DNA of 64,000 nucleotides from Corynebacterium sp. 122RC1 (lineage in GTDB: Bacteria; Actinomycetota; Actinomycetes; Mycobacteriales; Mycobacteriaceae), in NCBI RefSeq assembly GCF_024580955.1, contig NZ_JANIKD010000001.1, forward strand, positions 1 to 64,000, given 5' to 3'. Below the pieces are notes generated by a model, which was not told the DNA's origin, did not search any database, and saw nothing but the letters and a program-made list of their open reading frames with translations. A program made the position numbers and the translations under genes. Positions 1 through 8,102 of this stretch are shown here, piece by piece (within the stretch, counting starts at the first letter, position 1; each line of letters begins with the position of its first letter).

Positions 1-72
1 GCTCCCGCCCCCGCCCAAGCTCCTGCCCCCACAACTTACTCACCCTGGCGAAAAACCCGTTACACTGTGTGA
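1..72 (+). CDS. 3' end of an unidentified upstream reading frame (partial)
   Basis: Reading frame 1 is open from the window edge to a TGA at 70-72 and encodes an Ala/Pro-rich tail (APAPAQAPAP) followed by a short polar, basic end. The composition resembles the low-complexity C-terminus of a secreted or DNA-binding protein. Only 23 codons are visible, so the assignment is tentative; it could also be GC-rich non-coding sequence. The next gene on this strand is dtxR, about 90 bases downstream. Confidence 0.35.
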   Translation, partial: APAPAQAPAPTTYSPWRKTRYTV

Positions 73-105
73 AGCGTTACAACTCCGTGCCCAACTTTTA
101 GCTCT

Positions 106-111
106 TAAGAT
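106..111 (+). promoter_or_regulatory. Candidate -10 element for dtxR
   Basis: TAAGAT lies about 55 bases before the dtxR start codon and fits the corynebacterial -10 pattern TANNNT. No convincing -35 is visible, which is common in this genus. A GGAAGAA ribosome binding site precedes the ATG at 166. Confidence 0.4.
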
Positions 112-165
112 AAGTGGCACATCGCGGCAAAAGCGTTCCTGTGGATGTAAAGGAAGAACTGCACA

Positions 166-843
166 ATGAAGGATTTGGTAGATACAACAGAAATGTATCT
201 GCGCACCATTTATGAGCTGGAAGAAGAAGGTATCACTCCCCTTCGTGCTCGTATTGCGGAGCGCTTGGAGCAGTCTGGTCCAACCGTGAGCCAGACCGTT
301 GCCCGTATGGAACGCGACGGACTCGTGGTGGTTGCCAATGACCGCAGCCTCCAGATGACTACTGAAGGCCGCGCTCTAGCCACCGCGGTGATGCGCAAGC
401 ACAGGCTCGCGGAACGCCTCCTCACCGATATCATCAAGCTGGACATCAACAAAGTCCACGAGGAAGCCTGCCGCTGGGAACATGTGATGAGCGAAGAGGT
501 GGAGCGCCGTCTCGTAGAAGTGCTGGACACCATCGACCGCTCCCCCTTTGGCAACCCAATCCCAGGACTCGATGAACTCGGCGCCAATGTGGCTACCGCT
601 GATGTGGGTGTACGCACCATTGACGCGGCATCATTGAGCCCCCGCAAAGTTCGCGTGGTGCAGTTCAACGAAATCCTCCAGGTGGATGAAGACCAGTTCA
701 CACGCCTTCAAGACGCCGGGATCACCTTGGGCTCTGAAGTGGAACTCGAGCTGCGTGAAGGCCGCGTGATCCTGCGCAAGGGTGACGTGGAAGTAGAGCT
801 TATCGACGATCTCGCTCATGCCGTGCGCGTGGAGGATGTATAA
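166..843 (+). CDS. dtxR: Iron-dependent repressor DtxR
   Basis: Metal-activated repressor that binds operators of iron uptake and storage genes when Fe(II) is plentiful. The 225 residues match the usual DtxR length (about 226). An N-terminal winged helix-turn-helix (about 1-70) is followed by a dimerisation and metal domain and a C-terminal SH3-like domain (about 150-225). The metal ligands of diphtheria DtxR are in place: Met10, Cys102, Glu105 and His106 for one site, and His79, Glu83 and His98 for the other, with Glu169 and Gln172 shifted by one residue. The ATG at 166 follows a GGAAGAA ribosome binding site. galE starts 3 bases after the stop, so the two are probably cotranscribed, as in other corynebacteria. 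Confidence 0.97.
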   Translation: MKDLVDTTEMYLRTIYELEEEGITPLRARIAERLEQSGPTVSQTVARMERDGLVVVANDRSLQMTTEGRALATAVMRKHRLAERLLTDIIKLDINKVHEEACRWEHVMSEEVERRLVEVLDTIDRSPFGNPIPGLDELGANVATADVGVRTIDAASLSPRKVRVVQFNEILQVDEDQFTRLQDAGITLGSEVELELREGRVILRKGDVEVELIDDLAHAVRVEDV

Positions 844-846
844 CCC

Positions 847-1833
847 ATGAATCTGCTGGTCACAGGCGGCGCGGGGTATGTAGGCAGTGTGTGCACCGCG
901 GTGCTCATTGAGCGCGGGCATTCTGTCACTGTTGTAGACACCCTTGCCACCGGCAACCGTGAGGCCGTCCACCCAGACGCCACCTTCATCCAAGGTGACA
1001 TCGCCGATGTTGCCCACAGCGTGCTTTCGGAACACCACTTTGACGGCGTGCTCCACTTTGCCGCCCGTTCGCTTGTGGGTGAATCGGTGGAAGACCCAGC
1101 CGAATATTGGCAGCACAATGTTGTGACCACGCTTCGCCTCCTCGAAGCGATGCGCCAGACCAACACCAACAACCTGGTGTTCTCTTCCACCGCTGCGACC
1201 TATGGCGAACCGGCGCAGGTGCCAATTACCGAGGACTTCCCTACCGCCCCAACGAATCCTTACGGTGCAACGAAGCTGGCCATCGACGCGATGATCACCT
1301 CCTACGCACACGCCTACGGTCTGGCTGCCACCAGCCTGCGCTACTTCAACGTGGCCGGTGCATACGGTGGCTTCGGGGAAAACCGAGAGGTGGAAACCCA
1401 CCTCATCCCCATCGTGCTGCAAGTGGCCTTAGGGCACCGGGAGTCCATCAAGATTTTCGGCGACGACTGGCCCACCCCAGACGGCACCTGTATCCGCGAC
1501 TACATCCACATTTTCGACCTCGCCCAGGCGCACCTCCTCGCGCTGGAGTCCAACACGGCAGGCGCCCATCGCATTTACAACCTTGGTTCGGGTGAAGGTT
1601 TCTCCGTCCGTGAGGTCATCGACGCCTGCAGGCAGATCACCGGCCACCCGATCCCAGCCGTGGTGGAAAGCCGCCGCGCCGGTGACCCAGCGGTACTCAT
1701 CGCTTCCTCCCAAAAGGCAAAAGAGGAACTTGGCTGGCAACCCGAACGCACTGAGCTCAACCAAATCGTGGGAGACGCCTGGGAGTTCACCTCTGCACTG
1801 GGGGACCGGGCGCACAGCGCTCCCAAACACTAG
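847..1833 (+). CDS. galE: UDP-glucose 4-epimerase
   Basis: Interconverts UDP-glucose and UDP-galactose with bound NAD, supplying UDP-galactose for arabinogalactan and other cell wall glycans. It is a short-chain dehydrogenase-type epimerase of 328 residues. The nucleotide-binding loop GGAGYVG is at residues 7-13, the catalytic pair Tyr139 and Lys143 lies in YGATK, and the FSST motif near 112-115 supplies the active-site Ser/Thr. It begins 3 bases after dtxR and shares its transcript. It faces the DUF4192 gene tail to tail. Confidence 0.95.
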   Translation: MNLLVTGGAGYVGSVCTAVLIERGHSVTVVDTLATGNREAVHPDATFIQGDIADVAHSVLSEHHFDGVLHFAARSLVGESVEDPAEYWQHNVVTTLRLLEAMRQTNTNNLVFSSTAATYGEPAQVPITEDFPTAPTNPYGATKLAIDAMITSYAHAYGLAATSLRYFNVAGAYGGFGENREVETHLIPIVLQVALGHRESIKIFGDDWPTPDGTCIRDYIHIFDLAQAHLLALESNTAGAHRIYNLGSGEGFSVREVIDACRQITGHPIPAVVESRRAGDPAVLIASSQKAKEELGWQPERTELNQIVGDAWEFTSALGDRAHSAPKH

Positions 1834-1870
1834 GACACCCATACACCTGGGCCCTGAGAAATAGGGTCTT

Positions 1871-1896
1871 GGAAATTAGGGCTGGAAATTAGGGTT
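1871..1896. repeat. 13-bp tandem duplication between galE and the DUF4192 gene
   Basis: GGAAATTAGGG occurs at 1871-1881 and again at 1884-1894, a 13-base unit with a GGAA start of a third copy. The second copy runs into the 3' end of the DUF4192 gene, supplying its TAA stop (TTA on the + strand). No hairpin terminator is evident here. Confidence 0.55.
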
Positions 1897-3058
1897 GGAA
1901 CCCCACCTGCTCATCGAGTTCTTCCAGGGTGACATGCGCCCCTTCGCTCATCGCATTCAGCAGCTCGGCGATCACCCCGAAGCGGTAGCCCTGGTGGATC
2001 AGATTGCACAGGTAGTGGCGTGGATCTTGCTCGAAGGCGGCTTGCAACGCCATATTGGTGTACGCCGTTGCCCCTTGGGCGAGTGAACTCAGCGCGCACA
2101 ATGCCAATGCGTTTGTTTTCACCTCGCCTCCAACAGAGCTCGCCAGTGCCACCATGATGTTTTTCAAGGCCACAGCGTGATCCGGGATGAGCACACACAG
2201 GGCATCACGCAACTTCACATTCGCGCACATCGAACCAAAGGCGATAAGGACTTCCGAGTGCTGTTGGAGCTGTTCAATACTTTGATGCTTCACCTGCTCG
2301 CAATATTGCTCCAAGATGTCCAGGTGGCGGCGCACCACACTCCTAGGAATCCCCCGTGCATTGATGAGCTGTGAACTCAGCGTGTGGATGGCGGCGTCGA
2401 GGTCATCTTCATCAGATTCTGTAAGAAACGGGTTGGATTGGGTGAAGTACCTCCAGGCCTCCTCCCGATTCAGTGCCGGCAGTTCCCCTCCTTGGAGCAA
2501 GCGCTTGGTGGCAGGAGCACTGGCTATATTTCCCACCTTGGGCGTGCGCCAGGAACGGTGCGGGGCGTCGTGGCTGAACAACAGGTGCATAGGTTGCCCG
2601 GTGAGCAGTTCTGGGACGTGGTAGCAGGCAATGGCGTCAATCTGCCCCGCTTCGTGGGCATCGTGGAGTTGCTCCACAAGAATGCTCATGGCTACGTGAT
2701 TGTGCTCGGTGATGAGGAAAGCCACCACCTTCGGATGAGACAGCGATTGGATAAATTCAAGGACTTCATCGATGTTGTTTCTCTGGTCAAAACCCAGGCG
2801 CAGTACAGGGCCGAGGCTCGTGCCCAAACAACGCTGCGGCCCCACAGCATCCACTGCATCCACCGCGTCCGCCGCGCTGCCGGGATGTTCGGGCTGGTGT
2901 TGCAGCTCTGGGTCTGGATGTGGGTCCGGCTGTGGGGTCGGCCGTGGGTGTGTTTCCACGGTGACGAGAACCAAGGACTCCTTTGGGTAGTAACCCAGGA
3001 TTCCTGGGACGTTTGCAATGAGATCTGCTGGATGAAAATTGATTGTGACTTGTTGCAT
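1889..3058 (-). CDS. DUF4192 family protein
   Basis: Conserved actinobacterial protein of unknown function. The DUF4192 signature is the N-terminal stretch with ADLIANVPGILGYYPKESLV. I start at ATG 3058 (protein beginning MQQVTINF) rather than the longer frame at 3088, because the family starts with this strand; that gives 389 residues. A linker around residues 50-75 is Pro/His-rich and contains the in-frame repeat DAVDAVDAV. No signal peptide or membrane segment is seen, so it is probably cytoplasmic. It is monocistronic, convergent with galE and divergent from the PAC2 gene. Confidence 0.8.
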   Translation of the reverse strand: MQQVTINFHPADLIANVPGILGYYPKESLVLVTVETHPRPTPQPDPHPDPELQHQPEHPGSAADAVDAVDAVGPQRCLGTSLGPVLRLGFDQRNNIDEVLEFIQSLSHPKVVAFLITEHNHVAMSILVEQLHDAHEAGQIDAIACYHVPELLTGQPMHLLFSHDAPHRSWRTPKVGNIASAPATKRLLQGGELPALNREEAWRYFTQSNPFLTESDEDDLDAAIHTLSSQLINARGIPRSVVRRHLDILEQYCEQVKHQSIEQLQQHSEVLIAFGSMCANVKLRDALCVLIPDHAVALKNIMVALASSVGGEVKTNALALCALSSLAQGATAYTNMALQAAFEQDPRHYLCNLIHQGYRFGVIAELLNAMSEGAHVTLEELDEQVGFQP

Positions 3059-3432
3059 GGGCTCACTTTCACAAACCCCGTACAACACCCGCTAGGGTCC
3101 GTAAGTGGAAAGGGCCTAATCTGTGGAAAACGTGGCCCAGAGGGCACCGCTTGTGGAAAACTCAACGGCCTTCGGGAACCAAAACCGTAATGCTTCCCAC
3201 CACGTGAGCGTCGTTGCTGCCCCACCTCACGCGCAGTGCAGCGGGCAGTGTGGAACAAATGTGTACCCACAGGCGTTGTGCCGGTAGTAACCCGCAATGA
3301 ACTGAAACGTGCTGCCGCGTGTCCGCGAAGGTGGACCATTGCCGGCGTGGCATGGATTAGCATGGATTGCCAGAAACGTTATTGGTGCGCCCGGCGGCGC
3401 GCTGATGGCTAGACACACCCCGGGAGGAAGTT
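3059..3432. other. Divergent intergenic region with two TGTGGAAAA repeats
   Basis: This 374-base gap separates the DUF4192 gene and the PAC2 gene. It holds no convincing gene. Two copies of the 9-mer TGTGGAAAA lie exactly 30 bases apart (3122-3130 and 3152-3160). They resemble a DnaA box (TGTGGATAA) with one mismatch each. A TAGACA element at about 3410-3415 could be the -10 of the PAC2 gene, whose GGGAGGAAG ribosome binding site is clear. Confidence 0.5.
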
Positions 3433-4395
3433 ATGCCAGAAGATTTTGGCCGGATGTATGAGCTACAGTTCCCCGCACCCGAGGTGAACAATGCCGATTC
3501 CCAAGGCCCAACGCTCATTGTGGCGCTACAGGGGTACGCAGACGCAGGCCATGCCGTTGAGCACAGTGCCGATCACCTGTTGGCCGCATTGGATCACCGC
3601 CCGGTGGCCTCCTTCAACAGTGACGAGTTGATTGACTATCGCTCGCGGCGCCCGGCGGTCACCATTGATCACAACGCGGTTGTAGAAATTGAAGATCTGC
3701 ATATCGGCATGGACGTGGTGCGCGATAGCACCGGGAAATCCTTTCTGCTGCTCAGTGGCCCCGAGCCAGACTTGCGCTGGGAGGGATTCACCCAAGCGGT
3801 AGCAAACTTGGTGGACCGATTCGGCGTGAGCCAGACCATTTGCCTTTACGCCGCACCCATGGCCGTTCCGCATACCCGCCCCATGGTGATCTCTGCGCAC
3901 GGCAACTCCCCGGAACTCGTGAGCAGCCAGTTCAACCTGGACACCCGTATCACCGTTCCCGGCGCTGCCGCCCTGCACCTGGAGCGCCTCCTGCACCAGC
4001 AGGGCCGCAAAGTCGCAGGCTTCACGGCGCATGTGCCGCACTACCTGGCCGCGTCGGTATACCCGCAAGCAGTCCTCGGGCTGCTTGAGGCCGCCGCCAG
4101 CGCTGCAGACCTTTCCTTGCCGCTGCGCGCACTCGAGGAAGACGCCGCAAAGGTAGCGATGCAGATCGAGGAACAGGTGGACGGCACCCCCGAGATCGAG
4201 CAGGTGGTGCACATGTTGGAGCGCCAGTACGACGAAGAGTTGGAACGATACCGCGAACGCAAACCCCACGCGGTCATGCCTGGGGAAAGCGCAGTGCCCA
4301 CCGGCGAGGAACTTGGCGAGGAGTTCGAACGCTTCCTCGCGGGGCTTGACGACGAGCCCGGCACCGAAGGCACCGACGCTCCCCCGGCCCCTTAA
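3433..4395 (+). CDS. PAC2 family protein
   Basis: Belongs to the PAC2 (proteasome assembly chaperone 2) family, widespread in actinobacteria without a proven role. The 320-residue protein has the typical N-terminal alpha/beta core: LIVALQGYADAGHA near 25-40, a FNSDELIDYRSRRP block near 60-72, and HVPHYLAASVYPQA near 200. The C-terminal quarter is an acidic, charged helical tail. The ATG follows a strong GGGAGGAAG site. The helicase gene follows after 33 bases, so the pair may be cotranscribed. The family assignment is good; the cellular function is unknown. Confidence 0.85.
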   Translation: MPEDFGRMYELQFPAPEVNNADSQGPTLIVALQGYADAGHAVEHSADHLLAALDHRPVASFNSDELIDYRSRRPAVTIDHNAVVEIEDLHIGMDVVRDSTGKSFLLLSGPEPDLRWEGFTQAVANLVDRFGVSQTICLYAAPMAVPHTRPMVISAHGNSPELVSSQFNLDTRITVPGAAALHLERLLHQQGRKVAGFTAHVPHYLAASVYPQAVLGLLEAAASAADLSLPLRALEEDAAKVAMQIEEQVDGTPEIEQVVHMLERQYDEELERYRERKPHAVMPGESAVPTGEELGEEFERFLAGLDDEPGTEGTDAPPAP

Positions 4396-4401
4396 GGCAC
4401 A

Positions 4402-4431
4402 CACCCCTTCTCCACTAAGGTAGAAGGGGTG
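4402..4431 (+). promoter_or_regulatory. Perfect hairpin containing the helicase translation start
   Basis: CACCCCTTCT (4402-4411) and AGAAGGGGTG (4422-4431) form a perfect 10-bp stem with a 10-base loop between the PAC2 and helicase genes. There is no U-tract after it. Its right arm holds the purine-rich AGAAGGGG ribosome binding site and the annotated GTG, so it could hide the start of the helicase from ribosomes. It could instead be a weak terminator. Confidence 0.6.
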
Positions 4432-6966
4432 AATTTGTCTCGGATGCTGCCAGATCTTGAAGAGGTCCCCGAAAACCTGCTTGATGAGTCCATCTTTGAC
4501 TCCTTCCTCCGGTGGACCTCGGACCGCGGGATCAGCCTGTACCCCGCGCAAGAGGAAGCAGCGCTAGGCATCCTCGCTGGAGACAACGTCATTCTGGCCA
4601 CCCCCACCGGCTCCGGAAAGTCCATGGTGGCTATCGCCGCCCACTTCATCGCTATGGCTCGCGGGCAGCGCAGCTTCTACACCGCACCCATCAAGGCCCT
4701 GGTGAGTGAGAAGTTCTTTGCCCTCTGCGAGATCTTCGGGCCAGAAAACGTGGGTATGATGACCGGCGACGCCACCGTCAACGGCCAAGCCCCTATCATC
4801 TGCGCAACAGCCGAGATCGTTGCCAACATAGCTCTACGCGACGGCGCCCAGGCCAACATCGGCCAAGTGGTAATGGACGAGTTCCACTACTACTCCGAAC
4901 CCCGCCGCGGCTGGGCTTGGCAAGTACCTCTCCTGGAGCTGCCGCACGCCCAATTCCTCCTCATGTCCGCCACCTTGGGCTCCACTGACTTCCTTAGCGA
5001 AGACCTCAGTAAGCGCACCGGCCGCACCACCAACCTCGTGGCCGGCGCGACCCGCCCGGTGCCACTGGAGTTTGAGTACGTGTACACCCCCGTCCACGAA
5101 ACCATCGAGGAGCTGCTGAGCAAAGGCAAAGCCCCGGTGTACGTGGTGCACTTCACCCAGCGCCAAGCTGTGGAGCGCGCGCAGTCCCTGACCAGCATCA
5201 GCATCATCACACCGGAAGAGAAGGAGCAGATCGCGGCGGAAATCGGGGCGTTTCGCTTTACCACCACCTTCGGCCAAACCCTCTCCAAGCTGCTCAGACG
5301 CGGCATCGGTATTCACCACGCAGGCATGCTGCCGAAGTACCGCCGCCTCGTGGAAAAACTCTCGCAGACCGGCCTGCTCAAGGTCATCTGCGGCACCGAT
5401 ACCCTTGGAGTGGGCATCAACGTGCCCATCCGCACCGTGTTGTTCACCGGCCTGGCCAAATTCGACGGCACCAAACAGCGCATCCTCGCCTCCCGGGAGT
5501 TCCACCAGATTGCAGGACGCGCCGGGCGCGCTGGCTACGACACCGTAGGCTACGTGGTGGTGGAGGCCCCTGAGCACGAGATTGAGAACTGGCGCCTGCG
5601 CCAGCGAGCCGGCCAGGACCCCAAGAAGCTCAAGAAGATGCGGATGAAATCCGCCCGCGATGGTGAAGTTACCTGGGGCGAACGCACTTTTGAACGCCTT
5701 ATGAATGCACAGCCAGAGCAGCTCACCAGCCAGTTCATGGTGTCCAACTCCATGGTGCTCAATGTGATTGCCCGCCCCGGCGACGCCTACCAGCACCTGA
5801 AAAAACTCCTCCGCGGTAACCACGACAACTGGGACAAACAAAACAGAGACATCCTCACCACGATTGAACTCGTGCGCGGCCTGGTCACCGCGGGGATCGT
5901 GGTCCGTTTGGATGAAATTGACGCCACGGGACGTCGATACGCTCTCACCGAAGAACTGGAGCGTGACTTCGCGCTGAACCAGCCGCTCTCCCCCTTTGCC
6001 CTGGCGAGCCTGGAGCTGCTGGACCGGGAGGCGGATGACTTTGAGCTCAACGTGATCAGCGCTTTCGAGGCCATTTTGGATGACCCCCGCCAGGTGTTGC
6101 TCGCGCAGCAGAAGGCCGCGCGTGACGAGCAGATCGCGGCGATGAAGGAAGAGGGCCTGGATTACACGGAGCGGATGCGGCTGCTTGACGACGTCACGTG
6201 GCCGCAACCCCAAGCCGAACTCCTTGAGCAAGCGTATGCTACATACGCCGCCGGGCACCCTTGGGCGCGGGAATTCCAGATCAGCCCGAAGTCCATCATC
6301 CGTGACATGGTGGAACAGGGCATGACTTTCAGCGATTTCATTGCCGCCTACGGGCTCGCGCGCTCGGAGGGAGTGGTGCTGCACTACCTCACTGATGCGT
6401 GGCGCACCCTCAAGAACTCGATTCCCGAGGAGTACCGAACCCAGCAGCTTGAGGACATCGTGGAATGGCTCGGTGAGCTGATTCGTCAGGTGGATTCCTC
6501 GCTGATTGATGAATGGGCGCAGATGGCGGACCCAGACGCCCCGATCTCGCAGGATGCATTGGCCACGGAGCTGGCGTTCGGCGTGGAAGACCCCAACGCG
6601 CTGACCGCAAACAAGCGTGCCTTCCAAGTGATGGTGCGCAACCTCATGTTCCGCCTGGTGAGCCTGTTCGCATTGGAAAAGGAAGACGAGCTGGCGGAAA
6701 TGCTGGACTACCTGGAGGAAGTGCCAGACTTCGGTGCCGCCATGGACGCCTACTTTGAGGACTACGCGGACCTGGATACCTCCGCCGCTGCCCGCGGCCC
6801 GGAGTACTTCCGCGTGGAAAAAGGCCCCGAGAAGTGGCGGGTGCGTCAGGTCATCAAGGATCCCGAGGATGACCGGGCATTTGCGTTTGTGGCCGAGGTG
6901 GACCTTGCCGCCTCTGACGCTGCAGGCGAAGTTCGGCTCTCTCAGCTTGAGATCGACCAACACTAG
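4429..6966 (+). CDS. DEAD/DEAH-box helicase with C-terminal DUF3516
   Basis: Superfamily 2 helicase of the Ski2-like type, probably an RNA helicase. Of 845 residues, the first 450 are the motor: ATPTGSGKS (57-65, Walker A), DEFH (150-153, motif II), LMSATLGS (motif III) and HQIAGRAGRAG (motif VI). The rest matches the DUF3516 arrangement found with this helicase in actinobacteria and is acidic at its end. The start is uncertain: GTG 4429, TTG 4435 (best spaced from AGAAGGGG) and ATG 4444 are all in frame. A hairpin covers this region. A tandem decamer array and oxyR follow directly. Confidence 0.9.
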   Translation: MNLSRMLPDLEEVPENLLDESIFDSFLRWTSDRGISLYPAQEEAALGILAGDNVILATPTGSGKSMVAIAAHFIAMARGQRSFYTAPIKALVSEKFFALCEIFGPENVGMMTGDATVNGQAPIICATAEIVANIALRDGAQANIGQVVMDEFHYYSEPRRGWAWQVPLLELPHAQFLLMSATLGSTDFLSEDLSKRTGRTTNLVAGATRPVPLEFEYVYTPVHETIEELLSKGKAPVYVVHFTQRQAVERAQSLTSISIITPEEKEQIAAEIGAFRFTTTFGQTLSKLLRRGIGIHHAGMLPKYRRLVEKLSQTGLLKVICGTDTLGVGINVPIRTVLFTGLAKFDGTKQRILASREFHQIAGRAGRAGYDTVGYVVVEAPEHEIENWRLRQRAGQDPKKLKKMRMKSARDGEVTWGERTFERLMNAQPEQLTSQFMVSNSMVLNVIARPGDAYQHLKKLLRGNHDNWDKQNRDILTTIELVRGLVTAGIVVRLDEIDATGRRYALTEELERDFALNQPLSPFALASLELLDREADDFELNVISAFEAILDDPRQVLLAQQKAARDEQIAAMKEEGLDYTERMRLLDDVTWPQPQAELLEQAYATYAAGHPWAREFQISPKSIIRDMVEQGMTFSDFIAAYGLARSEGVVLHYLTDAWRTLKNSIPEEYRTQQLEDIVEWLGELIRQVDSSLIDEWAQMADPDAPISQDALATELAFGVEDPNALTANKRAFQVMVRNLMFRLVSLFALEKEDELAEMLDYLEEVPDFGAAMDAYFEDYADLDTSAAARGPEYFRVEKGPEKWRVRQVIKDPEDDRAFAFVAEVDLAASDAAGEVRLSQLEIDQH

Positions 6967-7026
6967 TGCGGTGTTGTGCGGTGTAGTGCGGTGTGGTGCG
7001 GTGTGGTGCGGTGTGGTGCGGTGTGC
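6967..7026. repeat. Six tandem copies of a 10-bp unit upstream of oxyR
   Basis: Six head-to-tail copies of TGCGGTGTNG run without a break from the helicase stop codon to the oxyR operator. Copies 3-5 are identical; copies 1, 2 and 6 differ by one base each. The period of 10 bp is close to one helical turn. Such arrays change copy number by slippage, which would move the oxyR promoter relative to upstream DNA. Confidence 0.95.
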
Positions 7027-7029
7027 ACG

Positions 7030-7070
7030 ATAGGCTCAATCAGTTGAACCTATTAACACTGCTCTATACT
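7030..7070 (+). promoter_or_regulatory. oxyR promoter with palindromic LysR-type site
   Basis: An interrupted palindrome spans 7030-7053: ATAGG, T and AA on the left mirror TT, A and CCTAT on the right at symmetric positions. This is the layout expected for autoregulatory binding of a LysR-family protein. A TATACT -10 element lies at 7065-7070, only 7 bases before the oxyR ATG, so the transcript is probably leaderless; no ribosome binding site is visible. Confidence 0.65.
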
Positions 7071-7077
7071 CATAGGC

Positions 7078-8055
7078 ATGAGCAATAAAGAGTACCGCCC
7101 GACTCTCGCCCAGCTTCGCACGTTCGTCACCATCGCGGAAAACCGCCACTTTGGCACCGCCGCCACCAAGCTCAACATTTCCCAGCCCTCGCTTTCCCAA
7201 GCGTTGGTTTCCTTGGAAAACGGCCTGGGGGTGCAGCTCATTGAGCGCTCCACGCGGCGGGTGATCGTCACACCGATCGGCGAATCCCTCCTGCCCTTCG
7301 CCAAAGCCACCCTGGATGCAGCCGAGGCTTTTATCGCTCATGCCCAAGGCAACAGTGGCGTGTTGTCTGGCAACCTCGCGGTGGGAATCATCCCCACCAT
7401 CGCGCCGTACATTCTGCCCGAGCTGTACAAGGAACTCGCTGCCAGCTACCCCGACCTCGAACTGCAAATCGTGGAAGATCAAACGCAACACCTGCTCAGC
7501 CAGCTTAAAGACGGCCACATCGATTGTGCCCTCTTGGCCTTGCCGGTGGAAAACACCGGGATTGTGGAAATCCCCCTGTACGCCGAACACTTCAAGATCG
7601 TTGTATCGGAGTCCAATGTACTCGCCGGCAGGGAGGACGTGAAGCTCTCCTCGCTCGCGGACCTCAACCTGCTCCTCCTTGACGACGGACACTGCCTGCG
7701 CGACCAAGTCGTGGACCTCTGCCGCAAGGCAGACGTCAACCCCTTGGCGCAGCGCAGCGCCGAAACCAAGGCCGCAAGTCTCACCACCGTGATGCAACTC
7801 GTCAGTGCGGGCATTGGCTCCACATTGATCCCCGAAAGCGCCGTGAGCATTGAAACCAACCGCGAGGGTGTGGCAACCGCAAGTTTTGCCCAAGACGTGA
7901 CCGCCAGCCGCCAAGTGGGGCTGGTGTACCGTGCGTCCTCCACCAGGGAAGACACCTACCTGAAACTTGGTTCAGTAATCTCCGAGGCTTTCTACCGCAC
8001 GATTGGCATGGAAAACACGGGTGGCATGGATGGCATGGATGGCACCGAGAAATAG
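7078..8055 (+). CDS. oxyR: Hydrogen peroxide sensing regulator OxyR (LysR family)
   Basis: LysR-type regulator that controls peroxide defence and iron-handling genes. The 325 residues comprise an N-terminal winged helix-turn-helix (about 8-65, with LNISQPSLSQAL) and a substrate-type sensor domain. The redox pair is Cys206 (DDGHCLRDQ) and Cys215 (DLCRKAD), the spacing and numbers known for corynebacterial OxyR. The C-terminus carries a short repeat, GGMDGMDG, from tandem GGCATGGAT units. The start ATG at 7078 is followed directly by the family N-terminus. It is probably leaderless and autoregulated. A strong terminator follows. Confidence 0.95.
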   Translation: MSNKEYRPTLAQLRTFVTIAENRHFGTAATKLNISQPSLSQALVSLENGLGVQLIERSTRRVIVTPIGESLLPFAKATLDAAEAFIAHAQGNSGVLSGNLAVGIIPTIAPYILPELYKELAASYPDLELQIVEDQTQHLLSQLKDGHIDCALLALPVENTGIVEIPLYAEHFKIVVSESNVLAGREDVKLSSLADLNLLLLDDGHCLRDQVVDLCRKADVNPLAQRSAETKAASLTTVMQLVSAGIGSTLIPESAVSIETNREGVATASFAQDVTASRQVGLVYRASSTREDTYLKLGSVISEAFYRTIGMENTGGMDGMDGTEK

Positions 8056-8061
8056 CACAAA

Positions 8062-8095
8062 AGCCCAGACCATAGATGTCTGGGCTGTGTGTTTT
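8062..8095 (+). terminator. Rho-independent terminator after oxyR
   Basis: AGCCCAGAC (8062-8070) pairs perfectly with GTCTGGGCT (8078-8086) around a 7-base loop, followed by a T-rich stretch ending in TTTT. It ends oxyR and lies just before the 3' end of the convergent membrane protein gene. Confidence 0.85.
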
Positions 8096-8102
8096 CCGGA
8101 GT

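Noticed and set aside
4834..6963. 709-codon open frame on the minus strand
   Set aside because: Entirely antisense to the conserved helicase gene; no domain and His/Val-rich composition.
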